Of a stretch of DNA of 64,000 nt, positions 6,120 to 14,550 are shown piece after piece. The translations under genes were made by a program, and so were the position numbers. Positions within the stretch are counted from its first letter, which is position 1, and each line of letters starts with the position of its first letter. The notes under the pieces were generated by a model. It was not told the DNA's origin, searched no databases, and saw only the letters and a list, made by a program, of their open reading frames with translations. Where the stretch lies: assembly GCF_014267175.1 (NCBI RefSeq), contig NZ_JACMTR010000002.1, forward strand, positions 3,435,501 to 3,499,500. The letters are read 5' to 3'. This DNA is from Pseudonocardia sp. C8. GTDB taxonomy: Bacteria; Actinomycetota; Actinomycetes; Mycobacteriales; Pseudonocardiaceae.

Positions 6120-8539
6120 TGCGCGTCGACGACCGGCCCCGAGCGGGGGGCGGGACCGGGCGGCGGCGAGACCCGGCCGGCTCCGGTACCGGGCGCCGCG
6201 GCCGGGCCGCAGGCCTGGCCGGTCTCGTCGCGCTGGCCCTGGTGGTGGGCGCGGCCTGGACGGTGCAGCGGCCGCCGGCGCCGGTGCCGGCCTCGGCACC
6301 GGCCACGGAGTTCAGCGCGGAGCGGGCACTGACCCACCTGCGGGCGATCGCCGGAACGGCGCCGACACCGATCGGCAGCGCCGGCGGCGACGCGGTGCGC
6401 GACCACCTCGTCGCCGAGCTCACCGCGCTGGGTCTCGACGTCGACGTCGACGTGGGGGTGGGCGTGCACCCCCGCCGGACCGGGATCGACGTGGGCCGGG
6501 TCGAGAACGTCGTCGCGACGCTGCCGGGCCGGTCCCCGACCGGGCGGGTGGTCCTCGCCGCGCACTACGACACCACCGCCGGGAGCCCCGGCGCCTCGGA
6601 CGACAAGTCGGCGGTCGCCGCGATCCTGGAGACGGTCCGGGCGGTGACCCGCGGCGCGCCGCTGCGCAACGACGTCGTCGTGCTCCTCACCGACGGGGAG
6701 GAGCCGGGGATGCTCGGGGCGTCGGCGTTCACCGCGCGGCATCCCTACGGTGCGCAGGGCGGGGTCGTCCTGAACGCCGAGGCGGTCGGGAACCGCGGCC
6801 CGTCGGTGCTGTTCGAGACCGGTCCCGGCAACGCGGCGCTCCTCGACGAGTACGCCCGGTCGGCGCCGTCCCCGGTCGCCGACTCCGGGACCGCCGCGCT
6901 GTACGCGATGACGGACTCGCTCGACACGGACTTCACGGTCCTGCGGGAGGCCGGCTTCACCGGCCTGAACCTCGCTCTCCTCGACGGCAACGCCGCCTAC
7001 CACCACCCGCTCGACACCGTCGACCGGCTCGACCCGCGCAGCCTGCAGCACCAGGGGGCGACCATGCTCGGGCTGGCCCGCGGGTTCGGCCAGCGGGACC
7101 TCGCCGCGTTCGGCCCGGGCCCGGACGCGCTCTACGTCACCGTCTTCGGGCAGGTGGTGCGCTACCCGGCGGCGTGGGCGCTTCCGCTCGCGGGTGCCGC
7201 GCTCGTCGCCGTGGCCGGGTTCGCCGTGCTGGCCCGGCGCCGCGGGCTGGTGACGGTGCCGGGCGCGGCCGCCGGCACGGTCGCGGCGCTGGTGGTGCTG
7301 GTGGCGGCGCCCGCGGCCGCGATCGGGCTGTGGGAGCTGCTGGTCGCCCTCCGGCCCGGGTACGGCGCGCTGTTCATGGGAGACCCGTACCGTCCGGCGC
7401 CGTACCGGTGGGCACTGGGCACACTCACCGCCGCGGTCGTTCTGGGCTGCCACCTGCTCGTGCGCCGCCGGACCGGCCCGGCAGCGCCGGTGCTCGGCGC
7501 GCTGATCTGGACGGCCGTGCTGGGTGTGGCGTGTGCCGTGCTGGCGCCCGGGCTGGCGTTCCACGGGACGTTCGCCGCCGCGGCCGCCGCCGCGGGCGCG
7601 ATCGTCGCGGTGTTGGCGGGGCCGTCCCGGCCGTGGGTGCGGGCGGCGGCGTCGGCACTCGGTGCGGTCCCCGGCGCGGTGCTGCTCGTCGGCGGCGGCA
7701 CCGGCCTGCTCGGGATCCTCGGCGTGGCGGGCGGCGCGGCGGCGACGATCTTCTTCGCGCTGGCCGGGCTGCTGGTGCTGCCACTGGTCGAGCAGGCGCT
7801 GCCGGCGCGGCGGGCCGGTCGCACCGCGCTGCCCGGCGTGGCGCTCGCGCTCACCGCCGCCCTCACCGCGGCGGGGCTGATCGTGGACCGCGTCGACGCC
7901 GACCATCCCGAGCCGGCGAGCCTGACCTACGTCCTCGACGCCGGGGCCGGTCGCGCCGGGTGGGTCAGCCGCGACACCCACCCGCATCCGTGGACGGCCG
8001 GCTACGCGCCCGACCGGGCCGGCGACGACCCGGCCGGCCTCCCGCTGCCGTACGGCGCGACCCCCCGCCGGACCGGGGCCGCACCGGTCCTGCCGCTGCC
8101 GGCACCGGACCTGACCGTGCTCGGCGCCCGCGCCGACGGGGCCGCAGTGGTCCTGGACCTGCGGCTCGCGTCCGCCCGCGACCCCGACGTCGTCGTGCTG
8201 CACGCCGACCGCCCCGTCGAACGGGCCACGATCACCCTCGCCGGCCTCCCCGCGATCACGTCCGCGCCGACCGGCGGCGGTGACCGCGGGTGGCCGTTCG
8301 AGCTGCGCGTCCACGACCCGCCCGCCGGCGGGGCGCACGTCACCCTCCGCGTGCCGGGCGCCGAGCCGCCCCGGCTCGCGGTCGGCGACCACACCGTCGG
8401 GCTGGAGCGGGTGCCCGGGTTCACGGCACGCCCGCCGGGGCTCGCCCGCTCCCCCGCCCACGACTCCGACCTCCTCGTCGTCGGCCGCCTCCACCAGCCG
8501 GCGACGGTGGCACCCACCCGGGAAGGAACGGATCGATGA
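6119..8539 (+). CDS. M28 family aminopeptidase with C-terminal membrane domain
   Basis: An 806-residue protein; ATG 6119 overlaps the previous stop by one base (TGATG). Residues 33-52 form a signal anchor. The peptidase domain follows with the di-zinc ligands of M28: AAHYDTT (His, Asp), GASDDKSAV (bridging Asp), TDGEEPGM (catalytic Glu-Glu), LNAEAVG and AAYHHPLDT (His). After about residue 350 come eight or so membrane helices and a soluble C-terminal domain, the layout of eukaryotic vacuolar membrane protease and ER Fxna-like peptidases. It probably trims peptides at the outer face of the membrane. The tail overlaps the exporter gene by ATGA. Confidence 0.85.
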   Translation: MRVDDRPRAGGGTGRRRDPAGSGTGRRGRAAGLAGLVALALVVGAAWTVQRPPAPVPASAPATEFSAERALTHLRAIAGTAPTPIGSAGGDAVRDHLVAELTALGLDVDVDVGVGVHPRRTGIDVGRVENVVATLPGRSPTGRVVLAAHYDTTAGSPGASDDKSAVAAILETVRAVTRGAPLRNDVVVLLTDGEEPGMLGASAFTARHPYGAQGGVVLNAEAVGNRGPSVLFETGPGNAALLDEYARSAPSPVADSGTAALYAMTDSLDTDFTVLREAGFTGLNLALLDGNAAYHHPLDTVDRLDPRSLQHQGATMLGLARGFGQRDLAAFGPGPDALYVTVFGQVVRYPAAWALPLAGAALVAVAGFAVLARRRGLVTVPGAAAGTVAALVVLVAAPAAAIGLWELLVALRPGYGALFMGDPYRPAPYRWALGTLTAAVVLGCHLLVRRRTGPAAPVLGALIWTAVLGVACAVLAPGLAFHGTFAAAAAAAGAIVAVLAGPSRPWVRAAASALGAVPGAVLLVGGGTGLLGILGVAGGAAATIFFALAGLLVLPLVEQALPARRAGRTALPGVALALTAALTAAGLIVDRVDADHPEPASLTYVLDAGAGRAGWVSRDTHPHPWTAGYAPDRAGDDPAGLPLPYGATPRRTGAAPVLPLPAPDLTVLGARADGAAVVLDLRLASARDPDVVVLHADRPVERATITLAGLPAITSAPTGGGDRGWPFELRVHDPPAGGAHVTLRVPGAEPPRLAVGDHTVGLERVPGFTARPPGLARSPAHDSDLLVVGRLHQPATVAPTREGTDR

Positions 8540-10026
8540 CCGAGGGCATCACCCACCGTGCGGGGCGCCGCGAGTGGACCGGGCTCGCCGTGCTCGCGCT
8601 GCCGTGCCTGCTCTACTCGATGGATCTCACGGTGCTCTACCTGGCGGTCCCGTCGCTCACGGCGGACCTCGCGCCGACCGCCGCGCAGCTGCTCTGGATC
8701 ACCGACGTCTACGGGTTCCTCCTCGCCGGGTCACTGCTCACCATGGGCTCGGTCGGGGACCGCATCGGGCGCCGCCGCCTGCTGCTGATCGGCGCGGCCG
8801 CGTTCGGTGCGGCGTCGGTGGTCGCCGCGCTCGCCACCCAGCCGCTGGTGCTGATCGGGGCGCGCGCCCTGCTCGGGGTGGCCGCCGGCGCGCTGGCCCC
8901 GTCGACCCTGTCCCTGCTGCGCAGCCTGTTCCCCGACCCCCGGCAGCGGTCGATCGCGATCGGGGTGTGGGCGGCGAGCTTCTCGGTCGGCGCCGCGCTC
9001 GGGCCGCTCGCGGGTGGGCTGCTGCTGGAGTTCTTCTGGTGGGGTTCGGTGTTCCTGCTCGCGGTGCCGGTCATGGCGCTGCTGCTGGTGCTCGGGCCGC
9101 GGCTGCTCCCCGAGCATCGCGATCCGCACCCCGGCAAGGTCGACCTGCCGAGCGCTGGTCTGTCCGTGGCCACCGTCCTGGCGGCGATCGCGGGGCTGAA
9201 GATCGTCGCCGTGGGCGGGAACACCGCCGTCGCGGTCGGGCTCCTTGCCGCCGCGCTGCTCGTCGGGTACGTGTTCATTCGCCGGAAGCAGCACCTGGCG
9301 CACCCGCTCGTCGAGCTCGCCCTGTTCCGGGATCGCGCGTTCGGCACGGCCTTCGCCGCCAACCTGCTCAGCCTGGCCGTGCTCGCCGGGTTCGAGCTGT
9401 TCGTCGCGCAGTACCTGCAGCTCGGGTTCGGCCTGTCGCCGCTGCTGGCCGGGGTGTGGACGGTGCCGTCGGCGGGCGGGCTGGTCGCGGGGGCGATGCT
9501 GGCGCCCGTCCTCACCCGGGTTCTCCGGCCGCGGACGGTGCTCGTCGCCGGTTTCGCCGTCGCCGCCGGCGGCTTCGCCTGGTTCGCCGTGATCAGCGCG
9601 CAGCCCTCGCTCGGCGCCGTCGTCGCGGCCTCGGTGGTCGTCGCGGTCGGCGTCGCACCGGTCGGGACCCTCGGCGCGGACCTCATCGTGGGGACCGCGC
9701 CCGCGGACCGGGCCGGGATGGCGTCCGGGATCTCCGAGACCGGCCTCGAGCTCGGCGGCGCGCTCGGCATCGCCGTGCTGGGCAGCATCGGGACGGCCGT
9801 CTACCGCCGGCACGCGGGCGGGTCGGGGGGCACCTTCGGCGAGGCCGTCGAGCGCGCCGGGCACCTGCCGGGCCCGGCCGGCCGGGCAGCGCTGTCGGCC
9901 GCGAGGGACGCCTTCGCGGCGGGCATGCAGGTCGCCGCCGCGGTGTGCCTGGCCCTGTGCGTCGCGACGGCCGTCCTGGTCCGCGTGCTCCTGGCCCGGT
10001 CGTCCGGCTCGGCTCCGGTGCGGTGA
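8536..10026 (+). CDS. MFS transporter, DHA2 (QacA/SmvA-like) drug exporter
   Basis: A 496-residue, 14-helix major facilitator of the DHA2 family. Motif D1 in helix 1 appears as LYSMDLTVLYLAVPSL, with the membrane-embedded Asp characteristic of QacA/SmvA, and motif A as GSVGDRIGRRRLLL between helices 2 and 3. It would expel lipophilic cations or antibiotics using the proton gradient. The ATG overlaps the peptidase stop (ATGA), so the four genes from 4891 are co-translated; joint action of peptidase and exporter on a peptide-like compound is possible but not shown. Confidence 0.85.
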   Translation: MTEGITHRAGRREWTGLAVLALPCLLYSMDLTVLYLAVPSLTADLAPTAAQLLWITDVYGFLLAGSLLTMGSVGDRIGRRRLLLIGAAAFGAASVVAALATQPLVLIGARALLGVAAGALAPSTLSLLRSLFPDPRQRSIAIGVWAASFSVGAALGPLAGGLLLEFFWWGSVFLLAVPVMALLLVLGPRLLPEHRDPHPGKVDLPSAGLSVATVLAAIAGLKIVAVGGNTAVAVGLLAAALLVGYVFIRRKQHLAHPLVELALFRDRAFGTAFAANLLSLAVLAGFELFVAQYLQLGFGLSPLLAGVWTVPSAGGLVAGAMLAPVLTRVLRPRTVLVAGFAVAAGGFAWFAVISAQPSLGAVVAASVVVAVGVAPVGTLGADLIVGTAPADRAGMASGISETGLELGGALGIAVLGSIGTAVYRRHAGGSGGTFGEAVERAGHLPGPAGRAALSAARDAFAAGMQVAAAVCLALCVATAVLVRVLLARSSGSAPVR

Positions 10027-10067
10027 TCACCGAACGGGTGTGGATTCCGGCCGGATCTGGCCACTTC

Positions 10068-10091
10068 CCACGCCGGATCGCTGATCACCGC
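10068..10091. repeat. Second single copy of the CGGATCG-TGATCA motif
   Basis: CCACGCCGGATCG then CTGATCACCGC, 21 of 24 identical to 3768-3791. It follows the stop of the exporter operon. Confidence 0.45.
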
Positions 10092-10196
10092 ACCGCGTCG
10101 CCGCGAACCTGTCCCGCCGACGGCGCTCACCCGGGTCGAGGACGCACCACGGCGGCGAGGCCGCGGGGCCCGGTCGCACGCCGCCCGGTCGCCTGG

Positions 10197-10202
10197 CAGG
10201 GT
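10197..10202 (+). promoter_or_regulatory. Leaderless -10 box for the DUF309 gene
   Basis: CAGGGT, one mismatch from the TANNNT type, ends six bases before ATG 10209. There is no ribosome binding site before that ATG, so the mRNA probably begins at the codon. Confidence 0.45.
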
Positions 10203-10208
10203 CGACGC

Positions 10209-10715
10209 ATGACCCGATCCCGTGACCGCGACGCCGAAGGCCGGGCCCGGAACGCCCGCCCCCGGGACGCCGCCGGGCGCCCGCTGCCCCACGGGACACC
10301 CGGCGTCGAGCGGGTGCCCGACGACCTGGAGCTGCCGCCCGACGAGGCCGTGTCCGAGGCCCAGCGTCTCCTCGACGAGGGGCTGCCGTTCCAGGCGCAC
10401 GAGGTCCTCGAAGGGACCTGGAAGGCCGCCGACGACGGCAGCCGCGAGCTCTGGCGGGCGCTGGCCCAGCTCGCCGTCGGGCTCACCCACGCCCAGCGCG
10501 GCAACGCCCGCGGCGCGGTCGCGCTGCTGCGGCGGGGCGCCGAGGGCGTCCGGTCGTGGCGGACGACCCACTCCGGTGCCCCGGCCGGGCTGGACCTGGA
10601 CGGCATCACCGCGCACGCGGACGTCCTCGCCGACGACATCGAGGCCGGTGGCGCCGCGGCCGCCGGCGCCGACCGGCTCCGGCCGCGGCTGCGCGGCAAC
10701 CGGCCCGACCCGTGA
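10209..10715 (+). CDS. DUF309 domain protein
   Basis: A 168-residue protein. The conserved DUF309 signature FQAHEVLEGTWKAA lies near residue 60, followed by LWRALAQLAVGLTHAQRGN, the second conserved helix. The His-Glu pair of the HExxE motif suggests a metal or active site, but no reaction is known for the family. The first ~45 residues are polar and probably disordered. ATG 10209 is chosen over in-frame upstream codons because it is preceded by a leaderless -10 box and similarity starts after it. Confidence 0.8.
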   Translation: MTRSRDRDAEGRARNARPRDAAGRPLPHGTPGVERVPDDLELPPDEAVSEAQRLLDEGLPFQAHEVLEGTWKAADDGSRELWRALAQLAVGLTHAQRGNARGAVALLRRGAEGVRSWRTTHSGAPAGLDLDGITAHADVLADDIEAGGAAAAGADRLRPRLRGNRPDP

Positions 10716-10770
10716 CGCGGGGGCGCGGCGGCGGGCACCATGGCCGCATGCAGTCCCCCGACTCCATCGC

Positions 10771-12288
10771 GTGACGGTGACCGAGCGCCGCTCGCTCCCG
10801 GTCCGGCTCCGCGCGCTGGTGCGCGAGGCCCGGTCGCTGCCCACCCTCCTGCTGCTCGCGTTGATCGCGGTCGCAGGCGTCCCGTTGGTGATCATGCTGA
10901 CGCCGGAGAAGCACGTCGAGGTGTTCGGGCAGGACATCGGCGTCGGGGCCCGGGTGCCGCCGCCGTCGCTGTCCGGTCCGGCGCAGATCGTGCAGCTCGG
11001 CAACGCCGAGTTCGACCTCACCCGGGTCCAGGTGTACGGCCCGATCCGGCCCCGGCTCTCGATCGGCCCGCTCCGGCGGCCCGCCGACAACGGGCCCCTG
11101 CTGACCCGGCACACGGTCGACGACCACGGCGGCGTCGACGGCGCCGTCCGCACGCTCACCGAGGGGTTCGCCACCTGGTACCTGTGGGGCGCCGCCGGGA
11201 TGGTGCTGGCCGCGTTGCTGGGCAGCGCGCTGATGGCCTGCGCCCGGCTGCTGGTCGCGCTACGGCGGACCCGCACCCGCGGCCACCGGCTGCACTGGGA
11301 CGACCACGCCGGCCCGATCGGGCGGATGACGACGATCGCGGTGACCGCGTCGGTGCTGCTCTGGGCCGGGGCCGGGGCGGCCGCGTTGCACGGCACGACG
11401 ACCGGGCTCGGGAAGGTCACCTCGCTCACCGACCTCGTCGGCGCGACGACGGTCAGCCCGTCACCGGTCGGTCCCCCGGTCACCGGCGTGACCGGCGCGG
11501 TCATCGGTGACTCCCGGGCGGCCCGGGTCGGCGGCCCACCGGTGGAACGACCGGGCGGCGACGGCGACCGGGCCGACCGGGTGTGCGCCCGCAGCGCCGA
11601 CTCCACGGCCGTGCAGCTGTCGCTGCTGCGCGGCGAGCCGGTGCTCAACCTGGCGTGTGCCGGGGCGAGCGTCCCGGCCGGGCTGCGCGGGCCGCAGCAG
11701 CGCGACGGCGTCACCCTGCCCCCGCAGGTCGGCCGGCTCAAGCAGGTGCAGGGGCTGCAGTGGGTCGTCGTCGCGATCGGGCCGAACGACCTGGCGTGGT
11801 CGGACTTCCTCGCCTACTGCTACGGCCTCGCCACCTGCGACGACCGGTTCTCCGATGGCGAGTTCGAGGCGCGGCTGGCCGGGTTCGCCCGCGACGTCGG
11901 CGCGCTGTTCGGCGACCTGGACGCACTGCCGGGGCGGCCGCGGGTCGTCGTCACGCTGTCCTACGACCCGTTCCCGGACCGGTTCGACCCGGGCTGCCCG
12001 GACATGCAGGGCCCACCCGGCACCCCCGGCCTGGACCAGGGGAAGCTCGACCTGCTGGCGGAGCGGAACCGGCGGCTCAACGACGTCCTCGCCGACGGCG
12101 CGGCCCGGTTCGGGTTCACCACGGCGCTGCCGAACCTCAGCCCGCTGTGCGCGGAGGCCCGGGACCGGCTGGGCCCCGACCTGCAGGGGCTGGACCGGCC
12201 GCACCCGTTCCACCCGACGGGCCTGGGCTCGCTCCGGATGGCGGCCTCGGTGGCCGCCGCGCTCGCCACCCCCGCCGGCCCGCCCTGA
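10771..12288 (+). CDS. Membrane-anchored SGNH/GDSL hydrolase
   Basis: A 505-residue protein with three transmembrane segments in the N-terminal half (about residues 27-45, 133-158 and 190-209) and an external SGNH hydrolase domain after residue 245. Catalytic blocks: GDSRAAR (Ser nucleophile, block I), CAGASV (block II), IGPNDLAW (Asn, block III) and DRPHPFHP (Asp-His, block V). It is likely an esterase or acyl-removing enzyme acting on envelope lipids or glycans. GTG 10771 is the chosen start. An eight-codon frame (ATG 10748, MQSPDSIA) ends with TGA overlapping this GTG and could couple translation. Confidence 0.8.
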   Translation: MTVTERRSLPVRLRALVREARSLPTLLLLALIAVAGVPLVIMLTPEKHVEVFGQDIGVGARVPPPSLSGPAQIVQLGNAEFDLTRVQVYGPIRPRLSIGPLRRPADNGPLLTRHTVDDHGGVDGAVRTLTEGFATWYLWGAAGMVLAALLGSALMACARLLVALRRTRTRGHRLHWDDHAGPIGRMTTIAVTASVLLWAGAGAAALHGTTTGLGKVTSLTDLVGATTVSPSPVGPPVTGVTGAVIGDSRAARVGGPPVERPGGDGDRADRVCARSADSTAVQLSLLRGEPVLNLACAGASVPAGLRGPQQRDGVTLPPQVGRLKQVQGLQWVVVAIGPNDLAWSDFLAYCYGLATCDDRFSDGEFEARLAGFARDVGALFGDLDALPGRPRVVVTLSYDPFPDRFDPGCPDMQGPPGTPGLDQGKLDLLAERNRRLNDVLADGAARFGFTTALPNLSPLCAEARDRLGPDLQGLDRPHPFHPTGLGSLRMAASVAAALATPAGPP

Positions 12289-12333
12289 CTACACCACCCG
12301 CCCCACCCGCCTCACCCACCCCGAACCGGACCG

Positions 12334-12382
12334 CACTCATGGAGCTTTAGTCCTGTGGCACGGGACAAAAGCTCCATGAGTG
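12334..12382. terminator. Strong bidirectional terminator hairpin
   Basis: CACTCATGGAGCTTT (12334-12348) pairs perfectly with AAAGCTCCATGAGTG (12368-12382); inside, after an A/A mismatch, GTCC pairs with GGAC. The arm is far less GC-rich than its surroundings. It lies between converging genes. It is flanked by C-rich sequence on the left and a G-run-rich stretch on the right (12385-12445) that could form G-quadruplexes. Confidence 0.75.
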
Positions 12383-12449
12383 GCACGGCGGGGCGGGTGG
12401 GGCGAGGCGCGGTGGGGTGGGTGGGGCGGGATGAGGTGGTCGGGGTGGG

Positions 12450-13574
12450 TCAGTAGCGGATGACGCCGCGGATGTTCTTGCCCGCGTGCATGTCCTCGTA
12501 CGCCGCCGCGACCTGGTCCAGGGTGTAGGTGGTCGTGACCAGCTCGTCGAGCTTCAGCGCGCCGGAGCGGTAGAGCTCGAGCTGGCGCAGGATGTCCCAG
12601 TTCGGGTTGGACATGCCGAACATCGCGCCCTGGATCCGCTTCTGGAACAGGGTGACGTCGGCCAGCGAGACCGGCAGGGCCTCGGTGCTGTTGATGTTCC
12701 CCAGCGCGGTGACGACGACGGTGCCCGCCTTGCGGATCGACGCCATCGCCTGGCCGACGTGCTCGGGCTTGATCACGCCGACGGTGACGATCGCCTGGTC
12801 GGCGCCCTGCCCGTTGGTGTACTGCTTGGCGAGCTCGGTGGCCTCCTCCATCGTCTCGACCGCGTGGGTGGCGCCCATCTGCTGGGCCTTCTCCCGCTTC
12901 AGCGCGACCGGGTCGACGGCGATGATCTGCGACGCGCCCGCGTGCGCGGCGCCCTGGACCGCGTTGATGCCGATCCCGCCGATGCCCATGACGACGGTGG
13001 TGTGGCCGGGCTGCACGCCGCCGGCGTTCACCGCGGAGCCCCATCCGGTACCGACCCCGCAGCCGACCAGGCAGGCGACCTCGAGCGGGATGTCGTCGGG
13101 GACCTTCACGCAGGAGTCCTCGGAGACCACGGTGGTCTCGCAGAACGTGGAGATGCCGCACATCTGGCCGACCGGGGTGCCGTCGTCGGCCAGCCGCAGC
13201 CGGGTGCTGTCCTCACCCCACCGGGTGCCGGCGAGCAGGCCCGCACCCAGGTCGCAGAGGTTCTGCATGCCGCTGGCGCACCAGCGGCAGTGCCCGCAGG
13301 ACGGCAGGAACGAGAAGACGACGTGGTCGCCCTCTTTGAGGCCCTTCTTGTTGGCCCCGGCCTTGGTGACGATGCCGGAGCCCTCGTGCCCACCGGCGAA
13401 CGGGTAGGTGCCGACCGGGATGTCCCCGGTCGCCACGTGGTCGTCGGAGTGGCACAGCCCCGACGCCACCATCTTCACCTCGATCTCACCGGGGCGCGGG
13501 TCGTCGATCTCCAGGTCCACGACCTCGTACTTGCCCGGTGCGCTCCGGACCACGGCTCCGCGGGTCTGTCCCAC
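12450..13574 (-). CDS. NDMA-dependent alcohol dehydrogenase (zinc, MDR family)
   Basis: A 374-residue zinc alcohol dehydrogenase of the nocardioform type usually assayed with N,N-dimethyl-4-nitrosoaniline. Catalytic zinc ligands are in GLCHSDD, GGHEGSG and VGCGVGTG; the structural zinc Cys set is SCGHCRWCASGMQNLC; the dinucleotide fold is GIGGIGINAVQGA. The nearest alternative is mycothiol-dependent formaldehyde dehydrogenase, a sister family. The start is GTG 13574 rather than the longer frame to 13640, because AGGAGG lies six bases before it and the protein then begins GQTRGAVV. The 130-bp upstream region holds the palindrome GAAGTACTTC (13648-13657), a possible operator. Confidence 0.88.
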   Translation of the reverse strand: MGQTRGAVVRSAPGKYEVVDLEIDDPRPGEIEVKMVASGLCHSDDHVATGDIPVGTYPFAGGHEGSGIVTKAGANKKGLKEGDHVVFSFLPSCGHCRWCASGMQNLCDLGAGLLAGTRWGEDSTRLRLADDGTPVGQMCGISTFCETTVVSEDSCVKVPDDIPLEVACLVGCGVGTGWGSAVNAGGVQPGHTTVVMGIGGIGINAVQGAAHAGASQIIAVDPVALKREKAQQMGATHAVETMEEATELAKQYTNGQGADQAIVTVGVIKPEHVGQAMASIRKAGTVVVTALGNINSTEALPVSLADVTLFQKRIQGAMFGMSNPNWDILRQLELYRSGALKLDELVTTTYTLDQVAAAYEDMHAGKNIRGVIRY

Positions 13575-13647
13575 TGCTGTCCTCCTGGACGTCGTCGTCA
13601 CGATCTGGGGATGCGCACGCGACCATATGACTGCGGTCACGGGAGCG

Positions 13648-13657
13648 GAAGTACTTC
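13648..13657. promoter_or_regulatory. Palindrome GAAGTACTTC before the alcohol dehydrogenase
   Basis: A perfect 10-bp palindrome 75 bp upstream of the GTG start in an AT-richer patch. It could be an operator or part of the promoter; no regulator gene is adjacent. Confidence 0.3.
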
Positions 13658-13706
13658 ACACCGATTGCGCGACGCAGCGCAGGCGTCGATGGTTGTGGAT
13701 ACCCAC

Positions 13707-14453
13707 TTATCGGGGCATCCGGCGCCAGACTGCCCGCGGCAGCAGCCGCAGCCCCGCGAACAGCCACCGCAGCGCGCCCGGCACCCACACGTCGGCGTTG
13801 CCGCGGCCCCTCCGCACCGCCCGCACGGTGGCGTCGGCGACCTGCTCCGGGGTCGACGGCAGCACGGCCGGCTCCATCCCGGTCGTCATCCGGCCGATCA
13901 CGAACCCCGGCCGGACCAGCACCAGGCGCACCCCGGAACCGTGCAGGGCGTCCGCGAGACCGGAGGCGAACCCGTCGAGGCCGGCCTTCGCGCTGCCGTA
14001 GACGTAGTTGGCGCGCCGCACCCGCACCCCGGCCACCGAGGAGTAGGCGACCAGGGTGCCGCCGCCCTGTTCCCGCATCCGCCGCGCCAGCTCGGTGAGC
14101 ACGTGGACCTGGGCGAGGTAGTCGGTGTGCACGATCGCGGCGGCATGCGCGGCGTCGGTCTCGGCGCGGGCCTGGTCACCGAGGATGCCGAACGCGACGA
14201 CCGCGACGTCGATCCGGCCGTGCCGCGCGGTCACCGCGTCGAGCACCGGGCGGTGCGCGGACAGGTCGTCGGCGTCGAACTCGATCGTGTCGACCTCGGC
14301 ACCGGCCGCCCGCACCCGGTCGCACTCGGCGGCCAGGTCGCCGGCCCGGCGCGCGGCCAGCACCACGGTGCCCGCCTCGCGTCCGGCCAGCCGCTCCGCG
14401 ACCGCCACCCCGATCTCGCTCCGCCCGCCCAGGACCAGCACCGTTCCGCTCAC
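13707..14453 (-). CDS. SDR oxidoreductase, DprE2-like
   Basis: A 248-residue short-chain dehydrogenase beginning at GTG 14453. The nucleotide fold is VLGGRSEIGVAVAERL, the catalytic motif is NYVYGSAKAGLDGF (YxxxK), and VAVVAFGILGDQA plus SVAGVRVRRANYVYGS closely resemble DprE2, the second enzyme that epimerises decaprenylphosphoryl-ribose to -arabinose for cell-wall arabinan. The C-terminal WVPGALRWLFAGLRLLPRAVWRRMPR membrane-associating tail also fits. No DprE1 partner is in view, so it may be a paralogue with another lipid-linked sugar or ketone substrate. Confidence 0.75.
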   Translation of the reverse strand: MSGTVLVLGGRSEIGVAVAERLAGREAGTVVLAARRAGDLAAECDRVRAAGAEVDTIEFDADDLSAHRPVLDAVTARHGRIDVAVVAFGILGDQARAETDAAHAAAIVHTDYLAQVHVLTELARRMREQGGGTLVAYSSVAGVRVRRANYVYGSAKAGLDGFASGLADALHGSGVRLVLVRPGFVIGRMTTGMEPAVLPSTPEQVADATVRAVRRGRGNADVWVPGALRWLFAGLRLLPRAVWRRMPR

Positions 14454-14550
14454 CCGCGCAGCGTCCCACCCGCACCCCGGCCGACGGTCCGGCGGTGCCC
14501 GAGCCGGCGGGCCGCGGGGCCGGCGGCGCGACCCCCGGTCCGGCCCGCCG

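Noticed and set aside
5423-8494. A 1023-codon open frame on the minus strand across the M28 operon
   Set aside because: Composition (Arg, Gly, Ala runs) and lack of any domain show it is the antisense shadow of the plus-strand genes, common at 73% GC.
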